From: Sulfurospirillum arcachonense
GTDB lineage: Bacteria; Campylobacterota; Campylobacteria; Campylobacterales; Sulfurospirillaceae
Assembly (NCBI GenBank): GCA_015662785.1
Contig: DQTM01000274.1
Coordinates: 1-33,928 of the forward strand
DNA: 33,928 nt
Reading direction: 5' to 3'
Numbering within the stretch: position 1 is the first letter of the stretch; the number at the start of each line of letters is the position of its first letter. Both the position numbers and the translations under genes were made by a program. Below the pieces are notes generated by a model that searched no databases, was not told the DNA's origin, and worked only from the letters and a program-made list of their open reading frames with translations. Shown one piece after another: positions 24,401 to 33,515 of the stretch.

Positions 24401-25571
24401 ATTAAATGAAGATCAAGAGGTAAATAAAAAATCTTATAAAAAGGGTGAAACTCTTAAAAAAGAAGATTTAGAGCATGTTAACCGTTTCTCTTTAAACGCG
24501 ATAGTAAAAGCTTTTGGTGAAGATACTCAAAAAGAGTATAAAGATTTAAAAACTTACTTCCAAACAGAGAAGAAAAAACTAAAAGAAGAGCATGACGAGA
24601 AGTTAAATATTATTGAAAAAGATGATATTTTACCAAGTGGTGTTGTTAAGCTTGTAAAAGTTTATATCGCAACTAAGCGTAAGCTAAAAGTTGGTGATAA
24701 GATGGCTGGACGTCATGGAAATAAGGGTATTGTTTCAAATATCGTTGAAGAAGTAGATATGCCTTATCTTGCAAATGGCGAGAGTGTTGAGATTGTTCTT
24801 AATCCACTAGGAGTACCAAGTCGTATGAATATTGGACAGATTTTAGAGATGCACTTAGGACTTATTGGTAAGCGTTTAGGAAATCAAATAGCAGATATTT
24901 TTGAAGAAAAAACTGACGAATGGATTAAAGAACTTAGAGCAAAAATGATAGCTATCGCTGAAGTTGCAAAACTTATGGATGCTAAAAACTTTGTTGATGG
25001 ATTAAGTGATGACGAACTTCTTGTTTATGCTAGAGACTGGAGCAAAGGTGTTAAATTTGCTGCTCCTGTATTTGAAGGAACTAATCAAGAAGAGTTCGAT
25101 AAGTTATTTGAATTAGCAAAAATAGATATGGACGGAAAGTGTGAACTATATGATGGGATGACTGGTGATAAAATGAAAGAGCGTGTAAATGTAGGTTACA
25201 TGTATATGCTTAAACTTCATCACTTAGTTGACGAAAAAGTACACGCAAGAAGTACAGGACCATATTCACTTGTAACTCAACAACCAGTTGGTGGTAAAGC
25301 ACTATTTGGTGGACAGAGGTTTGGTGAGATGGAAGTATGGGCACTTGAAGCATATGGTGCAGCTCATACACTAAGAGAAATGTTAACAGTAAAATCAGAT
25401 GATGTAGAGGGAAGAATAGCAGCATATAAATCGCTTACTCGTGGTGAAAATATCCCATCAACTGGTATACCTGAGACATTTTTTGTATTAACAAATGAGT
25501 TGAAGTCATTGGCTTTAGATGTTGTAATTTATGACGAGGTGGAAGAAAATGAAGAATCTAGTACCGATTGA
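21417..25571 (+). CDS. rpoB: RNA polymerase subunit beta
   Basis: This 1384-residue protein shows beta-subunit blocks throughout: [25 protein letters not shown], the rifampicin region [30 protein letters not shown] (Asp533, the His and the Ser all wild type), [38 protein letters not shown] and the C-terminal [26 protein letters not shown]. Its last 23 bases overlap the start of rpoC in a different frame. TAAGG precedes the ATG. Helicobacter and Wolinella carry rpoB and rpoC fused; here they are separate. Confidence 0.98.
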   Translation: [1384 protein letters not shown]

Positions 25572-28500
25572 AATTCATGAAGAGAATAGACCAAGAGATT
25601 TTAAAGCGTTTCAATTAAGACTTGCAAGTCCTGAGAAGATTCGTTCATGGAGTCATGGTGAAGTAAAAAAGCCAGAAACAATAAACTACCGTACGCTTAA
25701 ACCAGAGCGTGACGGTCTTTTTTGTGCAAAGATATTTGGACCAGTACGTGAGTATGAGTGTCTTTGTGGTAAGTATAAAAAGATGCGTTATAAAGGCGTT
25801 AAGTGTGAGAAGTGTGGAGTTGAAGTAACTAGTACTAAAGTACGTCGTTCACGTATGGGTCACATTGAGCTTGTTGCTCCTGTTGCACATATTTGGTATG
25901 TTAATTCACTACCAAGTAGAATAGGAACACTTCTTGGCATTAAGATGAAAGATCTTGAGCGCGTACTGTATTATGAAGCGTATTTAGTAAAAGCTTCTGG
26001 CGATGCTTTTTATGATGCAGAAGGTAGTAAAAAAGTAGAGAAATATGATGTTCTAAATGAAGAGCAGTACCAATCTTTAAATCAAAGATTTGAGCATACT
26101 GGCTTTGAAGCAAATATGGGTGGAACTATAGTTCAAGAGCTTTTAAAAGATCTTGACTTGATCGATATTTTATCAACTTTGAAAGAGGAGATAGGTAATA
26201 CTAATTCTGAAGCAAAGAAAAAGACGATAGTTAAAAGACTTAAAGTTGTAGAAGCATTTTTAAATAGTGGTAACCGTCCAGAGTGGATGATGATAACTAT
26301 GTTACCAGTTCTTCCACCAGATCTTAGACCTCTAGTAAGTCTTGATGGTGGTAAGTTTGCAGTTTCAGATGTAAATGATCTTTATAGAAGAGTCATTAAC
26401 AGAAACTCAAGACTTAAAAGATTGATGGAACTTGATGCTCCTCAAATCATTATTCGTAATGAGATGAGAATGCTTCAAGAAGCTGTTGATGCACTATTAG
26501 ACAATGGTCGTAGAGCAAATGCAGTAAAAGGAGCTAATAAGCGTCCTTTGAAATCACTTTCAGAAATCATCAAAGGTAAGCAGGGACGTTTCCGTCAAAA
26601 CCTTCTTGGAAAACGTGTTGACTTTAGTGGGCGTTCTGTAATCGTTGTTGGACCAAATCTTAAGATGGACCAGTGTGGTCTTCCAAAGATTATGGCACTT
26701 GAACTATTTAAGCCACATCTATTATGTGCTCTTGAAGAAAAAGGCTATGCAACAACTATAAAACAGGCTAAAAAGCTTATTGATGATAAGACTAATGAAG
26801 TTTGGGAGTGTTTGGCAGAAGTGGTTAAAGATCACCCTGTAATGCTAAACCGTGCACCAACGCTTCATAAACTCTCTATTCAAGCATTTCATCCAGTACT
26901 TATTGATGGTAAGGCAATTCGTCTTCACCCATTAGTCTGTTCTGCTTTTAATGCGGATTTCGATGGTGATCAGATGGCTGTTCACGTTCCATTGAGTCAT
27001 GAAGCGATAGCTGAGTGTAAAGTTTTGATGCTAAGTTCTATGAACATTCTTCTTCCTGCAAGTGGTAAGGCGATTACTGTACCGACACAAGATATGGTAC
27101 TTGGTCTTTACTACCTTTCATTAGAAAAAGTAGGGGCAAAGGGTTCAAATAAGATATTTGCAAACGTAGATGAAGTAATTATTGCTATGGATGCAGGTTA
27201 CCTTGATGCTCATGCAAAAATAAAATCTGTCATTGATGGCAGAACATTATTTACTACGGCTGGTAGATTGATACTTCAATCAATACTTCCTGATTTTGTT
27301 CCAGAAGAGCTTTGGAATATAGTAATGAAAAAGAAAAACATTGGTGCTTTAGTTGATTATGTGTTTAAAGTTGGTGGATTATCTGTTACTGCTGAATTCC
27401 TAGATCACTTAAAAGATCTTGGTTTCAAGTATGCAACTAGTGCCGGTATTTCTGTATCTATTGATGATATCAGAGTACCAGATACAAAAGTAGCAAAAAT
27501 AGCAGAAGCTAAGAAAAAAGTTGCTGATATACAAAAACAATATAATTCTGGTTTATTGACAGATCAAGAAAGATACAATAAAATTATTGATATCTGGACA
27601 GATGCTAACAACGATGTTGCATCTGAGATGATGAAACTTACAGAGACTGATAAAGATGGTTTTAACTCTATCTATATGATGGCAGACTCTGGAGCTCGTG
27701 GTAGTGCTGCACAAATTCGTCAGCTTGCTGGTATGCGTGGTCTTATGGCTAAACCAGATGGTTCTATTATTGAGACTCCTATTATCTCTAACTTCCGTGA
27801 AGGACTAAATGTTCTTGAGTATTTTATCTCAACTCACGGTGCTAGAAAAGGTCTTGCGGATACTGCACTTAAAACAGCAAATGCTGGTTATTTGACTAGA
27901 AAGCTGATAGATGTTGCACAAAATGTTAAAGTTACTATGGAAGATTGTGGTACTCACGAAGGTGTTGAAATCACAGAAATCACTCATAGTGGTGACTTGA
28001 TTGAGTCACTTGATGAGAGAGCACATGGTAGAGTATTAGCTGAAGATATTATTGATTCTATTACAAATGAAGTTCTTTTTACAGAGGGAACATTGATAGA
28101 TGAAGAAAAAGCATTAGCACTAAAAGAAGCTGAGACTAAATCAGTTACTATTAGAACACCTATTACATGTAAAGCAAAAAAAGGTGTATGTGCTAAGTGT
28201 TATGGTATTAACCTTGGTGAAGGTAAGCTTGTTCGTCCTGGTGAAGCTGTAGGTATTATATCAGCGCAATCAATTGGTGAACCTGGTACTCAGTTGACGC
28301 TAAGAACATTCCACGTTGGTGGAACTGCATCAACAGAGTCTCAAGATAGACAAGTAATCGCTAAAAAAGAGGGTTTCATAAGATACTACAATGTTAAAAC
28401 TTATCAAACTAAAGAGGGTAAATCAATAGTTTCTAACCGTAGAAATGCGGCAATTTTACTAGTTGAGCCTAAAATTAAAACCCCATTTACTGGTGTTATT

Positions 28501-30072
28501 GATATTGATCATGCTCATGAAGAGACTATCATCACAATAAAAAGTGAAAATGATAGTGTTAAGTATAGCTTTAGAAAAGGTAACTTAGCAAAACCAAATG
28601 AGCTAGCTGGTGTTAGTGGAAAAGTAGAGGGTAAATTTTATATCCCTTATAGTAGTGGTGACACAGTAGAGATAAATGAAAGTATTGTTGAAGTTATCAA
28701 AGATAGCTGGAATGTTCCAAATCGTATACCATATGCGAGTGAGCTAAGAGCTAAAAATGGTGACCCAGTTGTACAAAAGATTAAGTCTGGTGCAAATGGA
28801 ACTGTAAAGTACTATAAGCTTACAGGCGACTACCTAGATCGTTTTAAAGAAGTTAAAAAAGGTGATATAGTTGTAGAAAAAGGTCTTTTTGCTGTAATTG
28901 CTGATACTGAAGATAGAGAAGCAATTCGTCACTATATTCCAAGAAATTCAGTTCTTGATATTTGTGACAATAGTGAAGTAGAGTCATCAACTTTAATTGC
29001 AAAACCAAGTTCAAATGAGCAGATGGTAGTTGCTGAGTGGGATCCTTATTCAACTCCTGTTATATCTGAAGTTGATGGAGTTGTTGCATTTGAAGATATT
29101 GAACCAGGATATACAGCGGCTGAGCAGTTTGACGAAATCACGGGTGAGAGTAAGCTTGTTATTAATGAGTACTTACCAAGTGAAACAAAACCTACTATAG
29201 TAGTAGCAACCACTAATGGTGAAATAATAAGGTATCCATTAGAGCCGAAAACTGCTGTTTTTGTTAAAGATGGTCAGAGCATTGTTCTTGCAGACATCAT
29301 AGGACGTACTCCTAAAGCTGCTACAAGATCAAGCGATATTACTGGAGGTCTTCCAAGAGTAAGTGAACTATTTGAAGCAAGACGTCCTAAAAATGCAACT
29401 GTTATTGCTGAAATTGATGGAACAATTAGATTTGGTAAGCCACTTCGTTCTAAAGAAAGAATCATAATAGACGCTGAAGATGGAACAAGTGCAGAGTATC
29501 TTGTTAACAAAAACATACCTATTAACGTTAATGTTGGTGAGTTTGTTCATGCAGGTGAGCATCTTACAGAGGGTGTAGTTTCAAGTAATGATATCTTAAG
29601 AATTATGGGTGAAAAAGAGCTTCACCGTTATATAATTAGTGAAATTCAGCAAGTTTATCGTTCTCAAGGTGTTGCGATTAGTGATAAGCATATTGAGATT
29701 ATTGTATCTCAGATGTTACGTCAAATTAAGATTGTAGATAGTGGAGATACTAAGTTTATCGTTGGTGATTTAATAAGTAGACGTAAGTTTAGAGAAGCAA
29801 ATGAGAAGATTATGCAGATGGATGGTGAACCAGCGATTGCTGAGCCAACTCTACTTGGTGTAACTCGTGCGGCAATCGGAAGTGATAGTATCATTTCTTC
29901 TGCGTCATTCCAAGAGACTACTAAAGTTTTAACTGAAGCTAGTATCGCTGGTAAGATGGATATGCTTGAAGATCTAAAAGAAAATGTTATCTTAGGACGT
30001 ATGATTCCTGTTGGAACTGGTCTTTATGAGAAAAAAGAGATGATATTAAAACTAGAAGATGGAGAGAGTTAA
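25549..30072 (+). CDS. rpoC: RNA polymerase subunit beta'
   Basis: This 1507-residue protein starts at ATG 25549 (MKNLVPIEIHEENRP), with GAGGTGGAAG just upstream inside rpoB. The N-terminal zinc site is CLCGKYKK...CEKCG, the catalytic Asp triad is D470, D472 and D474 in NADFDGDQM, and the second zinc site is CKAKKGVCAKCYG. The trigger loop region contains SAQSIGEPGTQLTLRTFH. It is about 100 residues longer than E. coli RpoC (from memory). An upstream in-frame start at 25531 would add six residues and is not preferred. An 11-bp hairpin overlaps its stop. Confidence 0.98.
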   Translation: MKNLVPIEIHEENRPRDFKAFQLRLASPEKIRSWSHGEVKKPETINYRTLKPERDGLFCAKIFGPVREYECLCGKYKKMRYKGVKCEKCGVEVTSTKVRRSRMGHIELVAPVAHIWYVNSLPSRIGTLLGIKMKDLERVLYYEAYLVKASGDAFYDAEGSKKVEKYDVLNEEQYQSLNQRFEHTGFEANMGGTIVQELLKDLDLIDILSTLKEEIGNTNSEAKKKTIVKRLKVVEAFLNSGNRPEWMMITMLPVLPPDLRPLVSLDGGKFAVSDVNDLYRRVINRNSRLKRLMELDAPQIIIRNEMRMLQEAVDALLDNGRRANAVKGANKRPLKSLSEIIKGKQGRFRQNLLGKRVDFSGRSVIVVGPNLKMDQCGLPKIMALELFKPHLLCALEEKGYATTIKQAKKLIDDKTNEVWECLAEVVKDHPVMLNRAPTLHKLSIQAFHPVLIDGKAIRLHPLVCSAFNADFDGDQMAVHVPLSHEAIAECKVLMLSSMNILLPASGKAITVPTQDMVLGLYYLSLEKVGAKGSNKIFANVDEVIIAMDAGYLDAHAKIKSVIDGRTLFTTAGRLILQSILPDFVPEELWNIVMKKKNIGALVDYVFKVGGLSVTAEFLDHLKDLGFKYATSAGISVSIDDIRVPDTKVAKIAEAKKKVADIQKQYNSGLLTDQERYNKIIDIWTDANNDVASEMMKLTETDKDGFNSIYMMADSGARGSAAQIRQLAGMRGLMAKPDGSIIETPIISNFREGLNVLEYFISTHGARKGLADTALKTANAGYLTRKLIDVAQNVKVTMEDCGTHEGVEITEITHSGDLIESLDERAHGRVLAEDIIDSITNEVLFTEGTLIDEEKALALKEAETKSVTIRTPITCKAKKGVCAKCYGINLGEGKLVRPGEAVGIISAQSIGEPGTQLTLRTFHVGGTASTESQDRQVIAKKEGFIRYYNVKTYQTKEGKSIVSNRRNAAILLVEPKIKTPFTGVIDIDHAHEETIITIKSENDSVKYSFRKGNLAKPNELAGVSGKVEGKFYIPYSSGDTVEINESIVEVIKDSWNVPNRIPYASELRAKNGDPVVQKIKSGANGTVKYYKLTGDYLDRFKEVKKGDIVVEKGLFAVIADTEDREAIRHYIPRNSVLDICDNSEVESSTLIAKPSSNEQMVVAEWDPYSTPVISEVDGVVAFEDIEPGYTAAEQFDEITGESKLVINEYLPSETKPTIVVATTNGEIIRYPLEPKTAVFVKDGQSIVLADIIGRTPKAATRSSDITGGLPRVSELFEARRPKNATVIAEIDGTIRFGKPLRSKERIIIDAEDGTSAEYLVNKNIPINVNVGEFVHAGEHLTEGVVSSNDILRIMGEKELHRYIISEIQQVYRSQGVAISDKHIEIIVSQMLRQIKIVDSGDTKFIVGDLISRRKFREANEKIMQMDGEPAIAEPTLLGVTRAAIGSDSIISSASFQETTKVLTEASIAGKMDMLEDLKENVILGRMIPVGTGLYEKKEMILKLEDGES

Positions 30073-30102
30073 GCTGAGGGTAACCTTAGCTTAATTTGAT
30101 TT
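30069..30102 (+). terminator. Hairpin overlapping the rpoC stop codon
   Basis: TTAAGCTGAGG (30069-30079) pairs with CCTTAGCTTAA (30084-30094), using one G-T, around GTAA, followed by TTTGATTTT. It probably terminates or attenuates rpoBC transcription before the str genes. Confidence 0.6.
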
Positions 30103-30118
30103 TAAGCAAAATTTAAGT

Positions 30119-30176
30119 AAAATACCGGTTCTCTGAAATCTGTCTTTAAAGGTAGATTTGAGTGAACCAGTATTTT
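30119..30176 (+). promoter_or_regulatory. Long interrupted stem-loop in the rpsL leader
   Basis: AAAATACCGGTTC (30119-30131) pairs with GAACCAGTATTTT (30164-30176) with one C-A mismatch. Inside, AAATCT (30136-30141) pairs with AGATTT (30154-30159). The whole forms an extended hairpin of about 58 bases upstream of rpsL. It may be a ribosomal protein binding leader or a second attenuator. Confidence 0.5.
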
Positions 30177-30190
30177 AGGTTCAAGTGACG

Positions 30191-30206
30191 AGTCTACATG
30201 TAGACT
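30191..30206. repeat. Perfect 16-bp palindrome before rpsL
   Basis: AGTCTACATGTAGACT reads the same on both strands with no spacer and lies 29 bases before the rpsL start. With no loop it is better suited to bind a dimeric protein than to form an RNA hairpin. Its centre is the TACATGTA octamer that recurs through the window. Confidence 0.5.
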
Positions 30207-30234
30207 TTAAGAAAAAAAAGTAAAAGGAAAAATC

Positions 30235-30606
30235 GTGCCAACTATCAACCAATTGGTAAGAAAAAACAGAAAAAAGGTGATCAAGAAGTCAAAATCACCA
30301 GCACTTGTTAAGTGTCCTCAAAGAAGAGGTGTTTGTACTAGAGTTTATACTACAACTCCAAAAAAACCTAACTCAGCTTTAAGAAAAGTTGCAAAAGTTA
30401 GATTGACTAGTGGATTTGAAGTAATCAGTTATATCGGTGGTGAAGGTCACAACTTACAAGAACACTCAATTGTTCTAGTTCGTGGCGGTAGAATCAAAGA
30501 TTTACCTGGTGTTAAATATCACATCGTTCGTGGTGCACTTGATACTGCTGGTGTTGCTGGAAGAACAGTTGCAAGAAGTAAATACGGTACTAAAAGACCT
30601 AAATAA
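30235..30606 (+). CDS. rpsL: 30S ribosomal protein S12
   Basis: This 123-residue protein starts at GTG 30235 with AAAGGAAA upstream. It reads PTINQLVRKNRKK, then TTTPKKPNSALRKVAKVRLTSGFE and YIGGEGHNLQEHS, the S12 decoding-centre signature. The Lys residues in PKKPNS and IKDLPG, where streptomycin resistance changes occur, are wild type. It is the first gene of the str group rpsL-rpsG-fusA. Confidence 0.98.
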   Translation: MPTINQLVRKNRKKVIKKSKSPALVKCPQRRGVCTRVYTTTPKKPNSALRKVAKVRLTSGFEVISYIGGEGHNLQEHSIVLVRGGRIKDLPGVKYHIVRGALDTAGVAGRTVARSKYGTKRPK

Positions 30607-30683
30607 CTTTTGCTAAAACAGGTGTTGTCCATAAGTTTTGGTAACATTTGAGTAAAATTTAAAAATTTGAAGGATTTTTATAA

Positions 30684-31157
30684 ATGAGAAGAAGAAAAGC
30701 CCCGGTAAGAGAAGTATTAGCTGATCCTATCTATAACAACAAAATCGTAACTAAGTTTATTAACTATCTCATGTTAGATGGTAAAAAAAGTACTGCTGCA
30801 AAGGTTTTTTATGGCGCAGTTGAGTTAGCAGAGCAGAGAAGTGAAGGAGATGCAAAAGGCATCGAAATCTTTCTTTCAGCAATTGACAATGTAAAACCAG
30901 TAATGGAAGTAAAAAGTAGAAGAGTCGGTGGAGCAACTTACCAAGTGCCTATCGAAGTAAGACCAGTTAGACAACAAGCACTTGCTTTGCGTTGGTTAGT
31001 ATCATTTGCTAGAAAAAGAAGCGAAAGAACTATGGTTGAAAGACTAGCTAATGAGCTACTAGACGCTGCTAACACTCGTGGTGCTACATTTAAGAAAAAA
31101 GAAGATGTCTATAAAATGGCTGAAGCTAATAAAGCTTTTGCTCACTACCGCTGGTAA
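30684..31157 (+). CDS. rpsG: 30S ribosomal protein S7
   Basis: This 157-residue protein nucleates assembly of the 30S head. It shows MRRRKAPVREVLADPIYN, the NVKPVMEVKSRRVGGATYQVP block and ALRWLVSFARKRSE. GAAGGA lies upstream of ATG 30684. In E. coli S7 represses its operon by binding the rpsL-rpsG gap; that gap is 77 bases here, but I could not identify the binding structure. Confidence 0.98.
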   Translation: MRRRKAPVREVLADPIYNNKIVTKFINYLMLDGKKSTAAKVFYGAVELAEQRSEGDAKGIEIFLSAIDNVKPVMEVKSRRVGGATYQVPIEVRPVRQQALALRWLVSFARKRSERTMVERLANELLDAANTRGATFKKKEDVYKMAEANKAFAHYRW

Positions 31158-31169
31158 TAAGGAAATATT

Positions 31170-33248
31170 ATGGCAAGAAGTAACCCTATACACAAAGTAA
31201 GAAACATTGGTATTGCTGCTCACATTGATGCTGGTAAAACAACTACAACAGAAAGAATTTTATTTTATACTGGTGTGTCTCACAAAATTGGTGAAGTTCA
31301 TGATGGTGCTGCAACTATGGATTGGATGGAACAAGAAAAAGAGAGAGGTATTACAATTACTTCAGCTGCAACAACTTGTCAATGGAGAGGTCATCAGATA
31401 AATATCATTGACACTCCAGGTCACGTTGACTTTACTATTGAAGTTGAGCGTTCTATGCGTGTACTTGATGGTGCTGTAGCAGTATTTTGTGCTGTTGGTG
31501 GAGTTCAACCTCAATCAGAGACTGTTTGGAGACAAGCAACAAGATATGAAGTACCAAGAATGGTTTTTGTAAACAAGATGGACCGTACAGGTGCAGATTT
31601 TTATGAAGTTGAAAAGCAAATTATAAGTAGACTAAAATCAGTTCCAGTTCCTATTCAGATTCCTATTGGAGCTGAAGAAAACTTTAAAGGTGTTGTTGAT
31701 TTAGTAAAAATGAAAGCACTAGTTTGGGAAGATGAAGCTGCTATGGGTTCTGCTTACGAAGAGAAAGAGATACCTGCTGATTTAGTTGAAAAAGCTCAAA
31801 AATATAGAGAGCATATGATAGAGATGGTATCTGAGACTGATGATGTACTTATGGAAAAATTTCTAGAAGGTGAAGAGATAACTAATGAGGAAATTATGGC
31901 TGGCATAAAAGCTGGTTGTAATGCGATGACTTTTATCCCTATGCTTTGTGGAACAGCATTTAAAAACAAAGGTGTTCAACCTTTACTTGATGCTGTTGTT
32001 GATTACATGCCTGCACCAACTGAAGTTGCTGCTATTAAAGGCGAGTATGAAGATGGAACAGAGACTACAGTTGAGTCAACTGATGATGGAGAATTTGCGG
32101 CACTAGCATTTAAAATTATGACTGATCCATTTGTTGGACAACTTGCATTTGTAAGAGTTTATCGTGGTAGTTTGGATAGTGGTAGTTATACTTACAACAC
32201 ATCAAAAAATAAGAAAGAGAGAGTTGGACGTCTTTTAAAGATGCATGCTAACAAAAGAGAAGAGATAAAAACACTTTATGCTGGTGAAATCGGTGCAGTT
32301 GTTGGTCTTAAAGATACACTAACTGGTGATACACTTGCAGGTGAAAAAGATCAAGTAATCCTAGAAAGAATGGATTTCCCGGATCCGGTTATCTCTGTTG
32401 CAGTTGAGCCAAAAACTAAAGCTGACCAAGAAAAAATGGGTATCGCACTTCAAAAACTTGCTCAAGAAGATCCTTCTTTTAGAGTTGAGACTGATGAAGA
32501 GAGTGGACAGACTATTATCTCTGGTATGGGTGAACTTCACCTTGAAATTCTAGTAGATAGAATGCTTAGAGAGTTTAAAGTTGAAGCTGAAGTTGGACAA
32601 CCTCAAGTTAGCTATAGAGAGACTATCAAGAAAACTGTTGAGCAAGAGTATAAGTATGCTAAACAATCAGGTGGTCGTGGTCAATATGGTCACGTTTATC
32701 TTAGACTTGAGCCTCTTGAAGCTGGTACTGGCTTTGAGTTTGTTAACGCTATCAAGGGTGGATCAGTTCCTAGAGAATTTATTCCTGCTGTTGAAAAGGG
32801 TTGTAAAGAAGCTATGGCTGGTGGTGTTCTTGCTGGATACCCAGTTGAAGATGTTAAAGTAACTCTATATGATGGAAGTTACCATGATGTTGATTCAAGT
32901 GAAATGGCATTTAAACTTGCTGCTTCTATGGGTTTCAAAGCTGGAGCAAGAGCTGCAAATGCAATTATACTTGAGCCAATGATGAAAGTTGAAGTAGAGA
33001 CTCCTGAAGATTTCATGGGTGATGTTATAGGTGACCTTAACAGAAGACGTGGACAAATCAGTTCTATGGAAGACAGAAGTGGAAACAAGATTGTTAATGC
33101 ATTTTGTCCTCTTTCAGAAATGTTTGGTTACTCAACTGATCTAAGAAGTGCAACTCAAGGTCGTGCTTCTTACTCTATGGAATTTGATCATTATGAAGAA
33201 GTTCCTAAGAATGTTGCTGAAGAGATTATCAAAAAGAGAAACGGATAA
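31170..33248 (+). CDS. fusA: Elongation factor G
   Basis: This 692-residue translocation GTPase has G1 AHIDAGKT (17-24), G2 RGITITSAAT, G3 DTPGHVDF, G4 NKMD, domain III (MGELHLEILVDRM) and domain IV/V (KQSGGRGQYGHV, PMMKVEVETPEDFMGDVIGDL). TAAGGA precedes the ATG, and a strong terminator follows. tuf is not next to it; the single tuf is upstream at 16649. Confidence 0.98.
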   Translation: MARSNPIHKVRNIGIAAHIDAGKTTTTERILFYTGVSHKIGEVHDGAATMDWMEQEKERGITITSAATTCQWRGHQINIIDTPGHVDFTIEVERSMRVLDGAVAVFCAVGGVQPQSETVWRQATRYEVPRMVFVNKMDRTGADFYEVEKQIISRLKSVPVPIQIPIGAEENFKGVVDLVKMKALVWEDEAAMGSAYEEKEIPADLVEKAQKYREHMIEMVSETDDVLMEKFLEGEEITNEEIMAGIKAGCNAMTFIPMLCGTAFKNKGVQPLLDAVVDYMPAPTEVAAIKGEYEDGTETTVESTDDGEFAALAFKIMTDPFVGQLAFVRVYRGSLDSGSYTYNTSKNKKERVGRLLKMHANKREEIKTLYAGEIGAVVGLKDTLTGDTLAGEKDQVILERMDFPDPVISVAVEPKTKADQEKMGIALQKLAQEDPSFRVETDEESGQTIISGMGELHLEILVDRMLREFKVEAEVGQPQVSYRETIKKTVEQEYKYAKQSGGRGQYGHVYLRLEPLEAGTGFEFVNAIKGGSVPREFIPAVEKGCKEAMAGGVLAGYPVEDVKVTLYDGSYHDVDSSEMAFKLAASMGFKAGARAANAIILEPMMKVEVETPEDFMGDVIGDLNRRRGQISSMEDRSGNKIVNAFCPLSEMFGYSTDLRSATQGRASYSMEFDHYEEVPKNVAEEIIKKRNG

Positions 33249-33266
33249 TATATCTATTTTAATTTT

Positions 33267-33304
33267 AAAGCCAAGTATGCGGATGCATACTTGGCTTTTT
33301 TTTT
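33267..33304 (+). terminator. Strong intrinsic terminator after fusA
   Basis: AAAGCCAAGTATGC (33267-33280) pairs perfectly with GCATACTTGGCTTT (33285-33298) around GGAT, and T residues run to 33304. It closes the rpsL-rpsG-fusA unit. Confidence 0.95.
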
Positions 33305-33313
33305 ACTTAAAAT

Positions 33314-33390
33314 GTCCTCATAGCTCAGCTGGATAGAGCACTTGATTCCTAATCAAGAGGTCACGCGTTCGAATCGCGTTGAGGACACCA
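33314..33390 (+). tRNA. tRNA-Arg (anticodon CCT)
   Basis: The acceptor arm GTCCTCA pairs with TGAGGAC. The anticodon stem CTTGA/TCAAG encloses TTCCTAA with anticodon CCT, the T loop is TTCGAAT, and CCA is encoded. Confidence 0.95.
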
Positions 33391-33515
33391 CTATCATTGT
33401 ATACACAAACCTTTTTTTATCTTAACAACTTTAGTATGAAATAAATATGACAGCTTATTTAAAGTAATATCGGAGTAAAATTATATCAATTTACTAGGTA
33501 AGGTTTTTAGAACTT

